This document shows, piece by piece, positions 7,687-15,292 of a stretch of DNA of 64,000 nt (positions are counted from its first letter, which is position 1; every line of letters starts with the position of its first letter). The notes beneath the pieces are model-generated. The model did no database searches. It had not been told where the DNA came from and was given only the letters and a program-made list of their open reading frames with translations. The stretch is from Trebonia sp963771985 (GTDB lineage Bacteria; Actinomycetota; Actinomycetes; Streptosporangiales; Streptosporangiaceae). The DNA is taken from the NCBI GenBank assembly GCA_963771985.1, contig CAVYVO010000003.1, positions 496,001 through 560,000 on the forward strand, read 5' to 3'. The position numbers were made by a program, and so were the translations under genes.

Positions 7687-8581
7687 CGATCTCGCCTTCG
7701 GCGCTGTAGAAGCCGGCTTCGTCGACCGCCCGCTCGAGCTGCGCGTAGCCCTCGAGACGCGGCGGGCGCCATTCCTTCAGGCCTTCCAGGTCGAGCAGCG
7801 GGCGCAGGTCCGCGTCGCTGTAGTCCATGCCGCGCAGCAGGGCGCCGAAACGGCCGACGGTTTCGGCGTCCGCGGACGGCCCGGCGGTCATCGTGCAGTG
7901 GTCGTACGGCGGGGTTTGCGCGAGGACCCGCACCGAGCCGGACGGCATGACGCCCTCGCGGGCGAACAGCAGCAGGTTGGAGTCGATCATGCAGGCGGCG
8001 TCCGCCCGGCCGGCCGGGTCGGGGGCGAACAGGGCGCGGGCCGCCTCGCGCTCGCCGCCGATGTGGTCGCCGTGCAGGCCCACGCCGATGTCGAAGCGGC
8101 GGATCCGCACATCGCCGGCGCCGGGGTCGTGGCTGGTGCCGGCGCTGGGGTCGTGGCTGGTGCCGGCGCCGGGGCGCAGGCCGGCGGCGCGCAGCAGCGA
8201 CAGCGGCAGCAGCGTGGCCTGCGGTGAGTCGATGGCACCGGTGGCGACGAGGCGGCCGCTAAGGTCGGCGAGCGACCGCGCGGGCGAATCGGCGCGCACC
8301 ACCACCAGCGACCGCAGGTCGCAGTCGGTATCCCGCATCGTGACCGGTGTCAGGGCCTTCCCGCGGGCGGCGGCGAGCCTGCGGGCGCGTACCCAGGCGA
8401 GCGGCGAGTTCCACGCCAGGTCGATGCGTCCGGCCACGAGGTCCTCGGCCTGGCGTTCGTAGTTGGAGTACAGAACGAAGTCGAAGTCGAGGTCCTGTCC
8501 GCGCAGCCACGTCCGGAAGCCGTCCCAGATCGTGACGACCTTGGGGTCATAGGCGACCGCGCCAAGCAGCAACCCGCTCAT
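7664..8581 (-). CDS. PhnD/SsuA-type substrate-binding fold protein without signal peptide
   Basis: 305 residues from the ATG at 8581, which overlaps the upstream stop as ATGA; a start 30 bases further up is possible but less likely. The fold is a type 2 periplasmic binding protein (VLYSNYERQAEDLVAGRIDLAWNSP, in fragments; AIDSPQATLLPLSLLRAAGL). No export signal or lipobox is present, and no ABC permease or ATPase is nearby, so it probably binds a small ligand in the cytoplasm. A 24-bp in-frame repeat around 8112-8175 duplicates AGTSHDP. It overlaps genes on both sides, so co-expression with the flavoprotein and ferritin-like gene is close to certain. Confidence 0.78.
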   Translation of the reverse strand: MSGLLLGAVAYDPKVVTIWDGFRTWLRGQDLDFDFVLYSNYERQAEDLVAGRIDLAWNSPLAWVRARRLAAARGKALTPVTMRDTDCDLRSLVVVRADSPARSLADLSGRLVATGAIDSPQATLLPLSLLRAAGLRPGAGTSHDPSAGTSHDPGAGDVRIRRFDIGVGLHGDHIGGEREAARALFAPDPAGRADAACMIDSNLLLFAREGVMPSGSVRVLAQTPPYDHCTMTAGPSADAETVGRFGALLRGMDYSDADLRPLLDLEGLKEWRPPRLEGYAQLERAVDEAGFYSAEGEIVAAGYRP

Positions 8582-9804
8582 GTCACGTCTCCGAGGAGCG
8601 GCAGGCCGCACAGCGCGCGGCCGATGAAGTCGTAAAGCGCGTCCGTCGTCGGCGCCATCACCCGCGCCGCCCGGGAGTCACGGAACAGCCGCTCCACGGG
8701 GGACTCCTTGCGGAACGCCGCGCCGCCGCCGGCCCGGAGCGCCAGGTCCGCGGCGTCCGCGGCCGCTTCCCCAGCCGCCGCCTTGACCTCGAGAACGAGC
8801 AGCTGGGCATCGCCGCGGCCCTGCTCAACGGCGGTGAGGGTCTCCTCGATCAGCCCCCAGGTGCGGTCCGCCTCGATGCGCAGCCGCGCTAGCTGAGCAC
8901 GCGGCTGGGCTTGCTGGGCGAGCGACTGGCCGAGGTGCTTGAGCTGGGTGCGCTGGAGATGCTCCGCTGTCTCCTCGGCGAGCCGGCGCATGAGGCCGGC
9001 GCTCATCGACGCGCTGCAGATCAGGAACACCGGGAGCACGGCCATCAGCGCCAGGTCCAGTCCCGCGCCGTCCTGTCCGAGCATCGCGGTGCGGGGCACC
9101 GGGAGGTGTTCGGCGGACATGGGGGCGGACGCGTTGCCGCGCAGGCCGAGACCGTCGAAGGCGCCCGCGACCGACAGGCCGTCGGCGCCGGCCGGGACCA
9201 GCCATAGCGTCATCGGCCCGCCGACCGCGAGCGGGCGGCTTGACCACACATAACTGTCGGCGTACCCGGCCGACGTCACCCAGCTCTTGCTCGCGTCCAA
9301 CAAGACCGTCTCGCCGTCGCCGGCCGCGGCGGCCGTGCTCAGCGGCGCCCAGAAGTGGCTGCGGGATCCGGACTCGGAGAACGCGAGCGTGGATAGGTGA
9401 CGTCCGGCCGCGATGTCGGCCAGCGCGATGGCCGCGATGTCGGCCGGCATGCCGGCCTCGCCGGCCGCGGCAGCCGTCGCTGCCAGTGCGGCGGCCGCGG
9501 CATAGTGCATCGTCACGATCATCGCGGTGGACCCGCAGACCGCTCCGAGCTCGCGCACGACCTGCGCGGCCTCCCGCAGGCCAGCCCCGCCGCCGCCCAG
9601 GCCGGCGGGGACGGTCAGCCCGAGGATGCCCGCCTCGGCAAGCGCGTCGACCTGCTTGCGGGGAAAGCTGCCGTGCGCGTCGACCTCGGCGGCGCCGGGC
9701 TCGACGACGTCCGCGATGACGCGGGCGAGGGTGTCTCCGTAGGGTTTCTGACCTGGTCCTTGAGCTGATCCCAGCGAAGACACTGCACCTCCTGTTTGCA
9801 CCAC
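8578..9804 (-). CDS. Acyl-CoA dehydrogenase-like flavoprotein
   Basis: 408 residues. N-terminal helical domain (VDALAEAGILGLTVPAGLGG), middle beta domain (LSTLAFSESGSRSHFWAP; SKSWVTSAGYADSYVW) and C-terminal helical domain, ending FRDSRAARVMAPTTDALYDF. This matches the acyl-CoA dehydrogenase superfamily, which also includes flavin monooxygenases acting on non-CoA substrates. The usual catalytic glutamate cannot be assigned by eye. It is first in an operon with a leaderless binding protein and a diiron-type protein, an arrangement that suggests an oxidation pathway but no named one. The promoter should lie in the gene-free stretch beyond 9804. Confidence 0.84.
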   Translation of the reverse strand: MVQTGGAVSSLGSAQGPGQKPYGDTLARVIADVVEPGAAEVDAHGSFPRKQVDALAEAGILGLTVPAGLGGGGAGLREAAQVVRELGAVCGSTAMIVTMHYAAAAALAATAAAAGEAGMPADIAAIALADIAAGRHLSTLAFSESGSRSHFWAPLSTAAAAGDGETVLLDASKSWVTSAGYADSYVWSSRPLAVGGPMTLWLVPAGADGLSVAGAFDGLGLRGNASAPMSAEHLPVPRTAMLGQDGAGLDLALMAVLPVFLICSASMSAGLMRRLAEETAEHLQRTQLKHLGQSLAQQAQPRAQLARLRIEADRTWGLIEETLTAVEQGRGDAQLLVLEVKAAAGEAAADAADLALRAGGGAAFRKESPVERLFRDSRAARVMAPTTDALYDFIGRALCGLPLLGDVT

Positions 9805-10716
9805 GCTGCTGCCGGGCCGCTGCTACCTCCGCGTGCCATAATCACGCTAAAGCCCCGGGCGGTGTAGTACGTAACCGCACAGGATTGCCGACCGGGAATT
9901 GTGCCGTAGCAGCCGCTGGCGGCGGCCGGGCCGCTCCGCGGGCGCGGCGCGACCCATGCTGGTGCGCCGATTGCGCAATCGGGCCCGGAAGAGCAACGTT
10001 CCGGAACAAGGTGATTGTTCGGCGTGTCCCTGGGCCGTGATGCGGTTTACCCGCCCTTCGCGGCCAGCCGCCGTGTAGAGATGTCCGGGATGCGGCTTTC
10101 GCGCGCAGGGCGCGGCACGGCCGGCCAGTTCCCCGCGCGCGGCGCAGCGCCCCGCCCGGGGGACACCGGGGGCAGACCGGGCGGTGGCTGTCTGTTCGCC
10201 ATCATGGTGGATCGAAGGGCACACCAGAGGGTGCCTTTCGATCCGCCATGATGCGTGAGCCTGCCCGGAGGGCCGTTCATGGCACGCGCGTGCCCGTCTG
10301 CTGCGCGTGCCGCGGGGGCATGGCGGCGGGGAGCGGGGACTTCCCGTAACGGGAGATAAGGGGGTGGAACGGGCAGCCTCGCGCTACGCCGCAAACTCAG
10401 CTTGTTCCGGTGTGTTGCCAAGAGCGTGCCGATTGCGCAATCGGCACATCGGCATCCTGGCTGCGAGCCTAGGCGCGGACCTCCTCCGTCACACAGGCCA
10501 CAGTGGCGCCCCGCGAGTCCCAAGAGCACCCGCTCTGGGCTGGCGGTCGAAGATCTCCTGAGGCGCCGAAACTTACACCCCCGCGCGGCCGCCCCTTGCG
10601 ACGGTTGCGCAGGTCACCGGGGGCGAGACGAGGCAGCTGGGAGCCGGCGGGCTTCCGGCCGCGTGATGCCGCGGTTACGGTTCCGGCACCATCGCCAGCG
10701 GTCCCGGAGCGCCGTC
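9805..10716. other. 912-bp gene-free divergent region
   Basis: No credible gene: the frames here have no family resemblance. It separates the minus-strand flavoprotein operon from the plus-strand cellulase, so both promoters should be here. Contents seen: CCGATTGCGCAATCGG at 9967-9982; a 22-bp perfect palindrome with the same GATTGCGCAATC core at 10426-10447; CCGGAACAAG (10001-10010) with its reverse complement at 10400-10409; and a long hairpin between them. The outer pieces form an imperfect inverted repeat about 480 bp across, like a fold-back element. Confidence 0.75.
10200..10253. repeat. Long hairpin: 23-bp stem, 8-base loop
   Basis: Arms 10200-10222 and 10231-10253 pair over all 23 positions. 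Only two positions differ from perfect complementarity, and both become G-U pairs in RNA. The loop is ACCAGAGG. Such a stem is unlikely by chance and is too long for an ordinary terminator; no T-run follows. It lies close to the middle of the surrounding imperfect inverted repeat. Confidence 0.9.
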
Positions 10717-13125
10717 ATGTATTTCACCGCACCACCCCGTCACCCCCGCAGGCCCGCGGTCACAGCGACCGCAGGAAAAGCAGACACCCGCGAGAAAGCG
10801 GACACCCGCGAGAAAACAGCCGCCCGCGAAAAAGCAGCCGCCCGCGGAAAAGCAGCCGCCCGCGGAAGGGCCGCCACCGTCGGAAGGGCCGCCGTCCCGC
10901 TGCTGATCGCCGCCGCGCTGCTGGCCGTCGCCGCGCTGCTGGCCGCGGTGCCCGCGGTCCCCGCCCGCGCGCAGGCGCTGCCGGACACGCCGGGATACAG
11001 CCTTCCGCTCGCGCTCCAGGAATCGCTGTACTTCTACGATGCGCAGAAATCCGGGCCGTCCCGCACCGACGACGACCAGCCGCTGTCCTGGCGCGGCGAC
11101 GACGCGCCGAGCGACAGCTGCGTCCCGCTGCAGCCGATGAGCGGCAACGTCGGCACGAACCTCTCGGCGTCGTTCATCGCCGCGAACAAGTCCGTCCTCG
11201 ACCCGGGCGACACCGGGTGCCTGAACCTGTCCGGCGGGTTCCACGACGCCGGCGACACGGTGAAGTTCGGGCTGCCGCAGACATACGCGGCGTCAGTGCT
11301 CGGCTGGGGCATGTACGAGTTCCCGCAAGGCTATACGGCCACGGGCACCTGGGACCACGCCATGGACGAGATGAAGTGGTTCACCGACTACTTCCTGCGG
11401 TCGACCTTCCTGAACTCCGCCGGGCAGGTCGTGGCGTTCGCCTACCAGGTCGGGTCGGGGTCGGTGGACCATTCCTACTGGGGGCCGTCGGAGCTGGAGA
11501 GCTCCGCGCAGTACCCGCGGCCCGCCTGGCTGGCCACCGCGCAGACGCCGGCCGCCGACCAGACCGCCAGCGCGGCGGCCGCTCTCGCGGTGATGTCGAT
11601 CCTGACCGCGAGCAGCGACGCGAGCTATTCGGCCCAGTGCCTGAAGTACGCCGAGGCGCTGTACAGTTTCTCGCTGGCCAACCCGGGGATCGGCTACTCC
11701 GGCGGGTTCTACAACTCCAGCGGCTACGTGGACAAGGAGGCATGGGCGGCGGTCTGGCTGTACCTGGCGACCAGCCAGTGGAGCTACATCAACCAGATCG
11801 TCTCGGTCGACTCGAGCGGCGACTACACGGGCTTCCTGAGCGCCGTCGCGGCGAACACCACCGACAGCTGGCAGAACACCTGGGTGATGAACTGGGACAC
11901 CCGGTGGGGCGGGGTGTTCTCGCTGCTCGACCCGATCGTGGCTGGCAACGCGAACGTGCCGGCCGCCGTCCAGGCGTTCGTGCACTACGTGGACAAATGG
12001 CAGGTCCAGTACTGGTCGCACGTCCCGCACGACAACGCGTCGGACACGAACTTCATCGCGACCACCCCCGCCGGGTTCTCCTACCTGACCTCCTGGGGTT
12101 CGGCCAGGTACAACACCGCGGCGCAGCTCGAGGCGCTCGTGTACCGGAAGAACTTCCCGTCCGATCCGGAGAGCACCGAGTTCACCAACTGGGCCATGGG
12201 CCAGATGAACTACCTGATGGGCGACAACCCGGCCAAGTGGTCCTACATCGTCGGCTTCGGCTCGACGACACCGCTGGTGGGCGCCGAGGTGGGCGGCAGC
12301 GCGACCGCCGCCTCGCATCCGCACCAGGGAAACGCCCAGGGGTCGCTGGACAACAGCCAGACCGATCCGCTGACCGACAAGCACATCCTGTGGGGCGCGC
12401 TGGTCGGCGGCCCCTCCTCGACCGACCAGCCGGACGATGTGACCACCGACTTCGTGCTCAACGAGGTCGCCGTGGACTACAACGCCGCGTTCGTCGGCGC
12501 CCTGGCCGGACTGTGGCAGTACTACGGCCAGAGCCAGCCGATGACCTCGTTCGCGCCGCCCGCCGAGAGCCAGGGGAACTGCGCGGAATACCAGCAGACC
12601 TGCATGGCCCCGTACTATGCGACCGCCACCTTGAACCAGGACAGCGACCAGTCGACGCAGCTCACCGTGAACATCAACAACTACGCCGACGAGCCGCCCC
12701 ACCTGCAGACCGGCATGAGCGTCCGCGTGTACTTCGACATAAGCTCGCTGTACGCCGCGGGCCAGACCATCAGCGCGGTCTCCACGCCCGTGTACTACGA
12801 CGCGGCGGACCAGATCGACGGCAACCCCACGGCGATCAGCGCGCCCGTCCAGTGGGGCGGCTCGTCGAGTTGCGTGTACTACGTGACCATCAACTGGGGC
12901 AGCGACGGCATCGGGCTACCGCCCTCCCGGGCCTTCGAGTTCGCCTTCGTGGCCGCCCTCGGCCCCGGCTACAAGTACTACTGGAGCTCCGCGGCCTCGC
13001 CCTTCATGACCGGCCTCGCGGCCGGCACCTACGCCTCCGCGCCGGATCCGTATCTCCCCGTCTACGTGAACGGGACCCTGGTCTACGGGCAAACGCCGTC
13101 GACCACAGCCGACGACAGCTGCTGA
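10717..13125 (+). CDS. Secreted glycoside hydrolase family 9 cellulase with CBM3-like C-terminus
   Basis: 802 residues from the ATG at 10717, chosen for the GGAG 7 bases upstream; the frame is open further upstream but that part is not protein-like. The N-terminus is a long basic repeat region, then a hydrophobic signal core (LLIAAALLAVAALLAAVPAV) ending ARA. The GH9 domain has the catalytic-base segment GGFHDAGDTVKFG (about residue 175) and the acid-bearing FVLNEVAVDYNAAFVGAL (about 580). A C-terminal domain (about 630-800, MSVRVYFDISSL, VYYVTINWGSDG) looks like a CBM3 module as in processive GH9 endoglucanases. It hydrolyses beta-1,4-glucan outside the cell. It is monocistronic. Confidence 0.92.
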   Translation: MYFTAPPRHPRRPAVTATAGKADTREKADTREKTAAREKAAARGKAAARGRAATVGRAAVPLLIAAALLAVAALLAAVPAVPARAQALPDTPGYSLPLALQESLYFYDAQKSGPSRTDDDQPLSWRGDDAPSDSCVPLQPMSGNVGTNLSASFIAANKSVLDPGDTGCLNLSGGFHDAGDTVKFGLPQTYAASVLGWGMYEFPQGYTATGTWDHAMDEMKWFTDYFLRSTFLNSAGQVVAFAYQVGSGSVDHSYWGPSELESSAQYPRPAWLATAQTPAADQTASAAAALAVMSILTASSDASYSAQCLKYAEALYSFSLANPGIGYSGGFYNSSGYVDKEAWAAVWLYLATSQWSYINQIVSVDSSGDYTGFLSAVAANTTDSWQNTWVMNWDTRWGGVFSLLDPIVAGNANVPAAVQAFVHYVDKWQVQYWSHVPHDNASDTNFIATTPAGFSYLTSWGSARYNTAAQLEALVYRKNFPSDPESTEFTNWAMGQMNYLMGDNPAKWSYIVGFGSTTPLVGAEVGGSATAASHPHQGNAQGSLDNSQTDPLTDKHILWGALVGGPSSTDQPDDVTTDFVLNEVAVDYNAAFVGALAGLWQYYGQSQPMTSFAPPAESQGNCAEYQQTCMAPYYATATLNQDSDQSTQLTVNINNYADEPPHLQTGMSVRVYFDISSLYAAGQTISAVSTPVYYDAADQIDGNPTAISAPVQWGGSSSCVYYVTINWGSDGIGLPPSRAFEFAFVAALGPGYKYYWSSAASPFMTGLAAGTYASAPDPYLPVYVNGTLVYGQTPSTTADDSC
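10780..10897 (+). repeat. Degenerate 18-bp repeats encoding the basic N-region of the cellulase
   Basis: About six units related to GCAGACACCCGCGAGAAA encode KADTREK, KTAAREK, KAAARGK and similar. They give the signal peptide an unusually long charged n-region (more than 40 residues before the hydrophobic core). The units drift progressively, as expected for an old tandem expansion. Confidence 0.85.
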
Positions 13126-13152
13126 GAGGCCGCCGCGCCGCCGCACACGTTT

Positions 13153-13195
13153 TTGTGTGATGTTCGTACGCCATAGGTGTACGGGCATCACACAA
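13153..13195. terminator. Two-way hairpin terminator between cellulase and Lrp gene
   Basis: TTGTGTGATG, two wobble pairs, CGTAC pair with GTACG and CATCACACAA around a 9-base loop, giving a 17-position stem. T-rich tracts lie on both outer sides (TTTTT before, TCTTT after), as expected for a terminator serving the two converging genes. Confidence 0.7.
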
Positions 13196-13202
13196 TCTTT
13201 GG

Positions 13203-13289
13203 TCGCGGGGTCGCGGGGTCGCGGGGTCGCGGGGTCGCGGGGTCGCGGGGTCGCGGGGTCGCGGGGTCGCGGGGTCGCGGGGTCGCGGG
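13203..13289. repeat. Octamer tandem array TCGCGGGG
   Basis: Ten full units and a partial eleventh, perfect throughout, in the gap between converging genes. No spacer structure, so it is not a CRISPR array. Array length probably varies between strains. Confidence 0.97.
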
Positions 13290-13314
13290 CTACCGGCGCC
13301 GGGCCACCGGCAAG

Positions 13315-13355
13315 CCCGCTAGAACCAAACCCGCTAGAACCAAACCCGCTAGAAC
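13315..13355. repeat. 15-bp tandem repeat running into the Lrp stop codon
   Basis: Unit CCCGCTAGAACCAAA, 2.7 copies. The last partial copy supplies the stop and final bases of the Lrp-type regulator gene, so the repeat may have grown from the gene's own 3' end. Confidence 0.9.
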
Positions 13356-13858
13356 ACGGGATCCGCGCGGACGTGCTCGAAGATCAGTGACGTCTCGGTG
13401 TAGGCCACGTCGGCGTTCGAGCTGAGGTCCTCGACGAAGTCCCGCAGGCCGGCGGTGGACGCCGCGGCCACGTGCAGCAGGAAGTCGTCCTTGCCGGCGA
13501 GGAAGAACACGTTCAGGACCTCCGGCAGCCGGGCGACGCCCCGCACGAAGGTCCTGATGTGGCCGCGGGCGTCGGACTGCAGGCGCACCGCGATCATCGC
13601 CTGCAGCGGGCGGCCGAGCGCCGCCGGGTCCACGTCGGCGTGGTAGCCGCGGATCACCCCGCGCTCGCGCAGCGCCCGGACCCGCCCCAGGCACGTCGAC
13701 GGGGCGATCCCGGCCCGCTGCGCCAGCGTGTTGTTCGGAATCCGCGCGTCGCGGGCGAGCTCGAGCACGATCCGGCGGTCCGTCTCGTCGAGCTCAGGCC
13801 GAACACCCTTCGGCCGCGCGTCCCCGCCAGCCAGCCGGTTCGAATTTACTGAAGACAC
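13349..13858 (-). CDS. Lrp/AsnC-family transcriptional regulator
   Basis: 169 residues. Winged-helix DNA-binding part (ELDETDRRIVLELARDARIP, then NNTLAQRAGIAPSTCLGRVR) and a C-terminal RAM ligand domain (IRGYHADVDPAALGRPLQAM; GKDDFLLHVAAASTAGL). The gene is divergent from alanine dehydrogenase with 97 bases between, the usual layout for AldR-type control in which alanine level sets ald expression. Autoregulation is also likely. The effector is inferred from context only. Confidence 0.9.
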   Translation of the reverse strand: MSSVNSNRLAGGDARPKGVRPELDETDRRIVLELARDARIPNNTLAQRAGIAPSTCLGRVRALRERGVIRGYHADVDPAALGRPLQAMIAVRLQSDARGHIRTFVRGVARLPEVLNVFFLAGKDDFLLHVAAASTAGLRDFVEDLSSNADVAYTETSLIFEHVRADPVF

Positions 13859-13955
13859 AAGTCAACTATATAGAATAATCTTCACGAATCTAGGCTTAAT
13901 TCCGACGATCATGCATCATAGGGGGATAGCCAGCGTCGGCGAAAGGCAGCCAGTC
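13859..13955. promoter_or_regulatory. Divergent Lrp/ald control region
   Basis: An AT-rich stretch (13859-13915, with CAACTATATAGAATAATC) stands out from the GC-rich neighbours and should hold both promoters and the Lrp-type sites. GAAAGG at 13941-13946 is the ald ribosome-binding site, 9 bases before the ATG. Confidence 0.65.
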
Positions 13956-15071
13956 ATGAAGGTCGGCATCCCCCGCGAGGTCAAGAACCACGAGTACCGC
14001 GTCGCGATCACGCCGGCCGGCGTGCACGAGCTGGCCGCCCACGGCCACGAGGTCTACGTGGAGAAGGACGCGGGCGCCGGCTCGGAGTTCGGCGACGACG
14101 CCTACGTCGCGGCCGGCGCGACGATCATCCCCGACCCCGACGAGGTCTGGGGCACCGCCGACCTGGTGCTCAAGGTCAAGGAGCCCATCGCGGAGGAGTA
14201 CCACCGGATGCGCCCGGGCCAGGTGCTCTTCACGTACCTGCACCTGGCCGCCGACAAGGGCTGCACCGACGCCCTGCTGGCGAACAAGGTCACCGCCGTC
14301 GCGTACGAGACCGTCCAGCTCGCCGACGGCTCCCTCCCGCTGCTCGCCCCGATGTCCGAGGTCGCCGGCCGCCTCGCCGCGCAGGTCGGCGCCTACCACC
14401 TGATGCGCCAGGGCGGCGGCAACGGGGTGCTGATGGGCGGCGTGCCGGGCGCCTACGCGGCCAAGGTCGTCGTCATCGGCGCCGGCGTCTCCGGCCAGAA
14501 CGCGGCGGCGATCGCCGCGGGCATGGGCGCCAACGTCCTGGTCCTCGACAAGAACATCGCCCGGCTGCGCCTGCTCGACGCCATCTACCAGGGCCGGATC
14601 CAGACCGTCGCGTCCAACGCCTATGAGGTCGAGCGCGCGGCCGGTGACGCCGACCTGGTCATCGGGGCGGTGCTCGTGCCCGGCGCGAAGGCCCCCAAGA
14701 TCATCAGCAACGATCTCGTCAAGCGGATGAAGCCGGGCTCGGTGCTCGTGGACATCGCCATCGACCAGGGCGGCTGCTTCGAGGACTCCCGCCCCACGAC
14801 GCACGCCGAGCCGACCTACCGCGTCCACAACTCGGTGTTCTACTGCGTCGCGAACATGCCCGGCGCGGTTCCGCACACCTCCACGTACGCGCTGACCAAC
14901 GTCACGCTGCCCTACGCCGTCGAGCTCGCCGACCGCGGCTGGCGCGCCGCCCTCACGGCCGACGCGGCCCTGGCCCGCGGCCTGAACACGCACGCCGGCC
15001 AGCTGACGAACGCCCCGGTGGCGCAGGCGCACGGCTACGAAGCCGTCTGTCTCGCCGACGTTCTCTCCTGA
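13956..15071 (+). CDS. ald: Alanine dehydrogenase
   Basis: 371 residues, normal length. The ATG gives MKVGIPREVKNHEYRVAITP. Substrate and catalytic residues are in the known places: R15, K75 (LKVKEP) and H96 (YLHLAADK). The NAD site VVVIGAGVSGQNAA is at about 170, and the aspartate in SVLVDIAIDQGG (about 270) matches the second catalytic residue. It interconverts L-alanine and pyruvate plus ammonia with NAD and acts in the cytoplasm. Control by the divergent Lrp-type gene is likely. Confidence 0.96.
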   Translation: MKVGIPREVKNHEYRVAITPAGVHELAAHGHEVYVEKDAGAGSEFGDDAYVAAGATIIPDPDEVWGTADLVLKVKEPIAEEYHRMRPGQVLFTYLHLAADKGCTDALLANKVTAVAYETVQLADGSLPLLAPMSEVAGRLAAQVGAYHLMRQGGGNGVLMGGVPGAYAAKVVVIGAGVSGQNAAAIAAGMGANVLVLDKNIARLRLLDAIYQGRIQTVASNAYEVERAAGDADLVIGAVLVPGAKAPKIISNDLVKRMKPGSVLVDIAIDQGGCFEDSRPTTHAEPTYRVHNSVFYCVANMPGAVPHTSTYALTNVTLPYAVELADRGWRAALTADAALARGLNTHAGQLTNAPVAQAHGYEAVCLADVLS

Positions 15072-15142
15072 AAAACCCATCATCCCGAACGGAAGCGGCT
15101 GACTCCGCCACCCGGCCCGAGTCTGCCCCCAGGTGCTTCCGC

Positions 15143-15247
15143 CCGCGCGCGTCGCCCAGCCCACCCCGCATGAGCGACGCGCGCGGCCGGGAGGACGCGG
15201 ACCGGAAGGCCGCCCAACAAAAAGGGACACGGCCTTCCGGTCCGCGT
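15143..15247. terminator. Two consecutive perfect stem-loops between ald and the methyltransferase gene
   Basis: Stem 1: 13-bp perfect arms CCGCGCGCGTCGC (15143-15155) and 15174-15186. Stem 2: 18-bp perfect arms 15195-15212 and 15230-15247 with a 17-base loop in which CCC and GGG can pair further. No T-run follows. Either a strong GC-type terminator for ald or a leader structure in front of the next gene, whose start is 46 bases downstream. Confidence 0.75.
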
Positions 15248-15292
15248 ATGCTGACCCCGTTATTGTCGGTATGCCCGATCGCTGGAGCGCGC

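Noticed and set aside
11293..12702. 469-codon minus-strand open frame opposite the cellulase
   Set aside because: Mirrors GH9 codons, rich in Arg, Val and Gly, with no recognisable domain.
13203..13289. Tandem octamers as a possible CRISPR array
   Set aside because: Units are contiguous with no unique spacers, and no cas genes are present.
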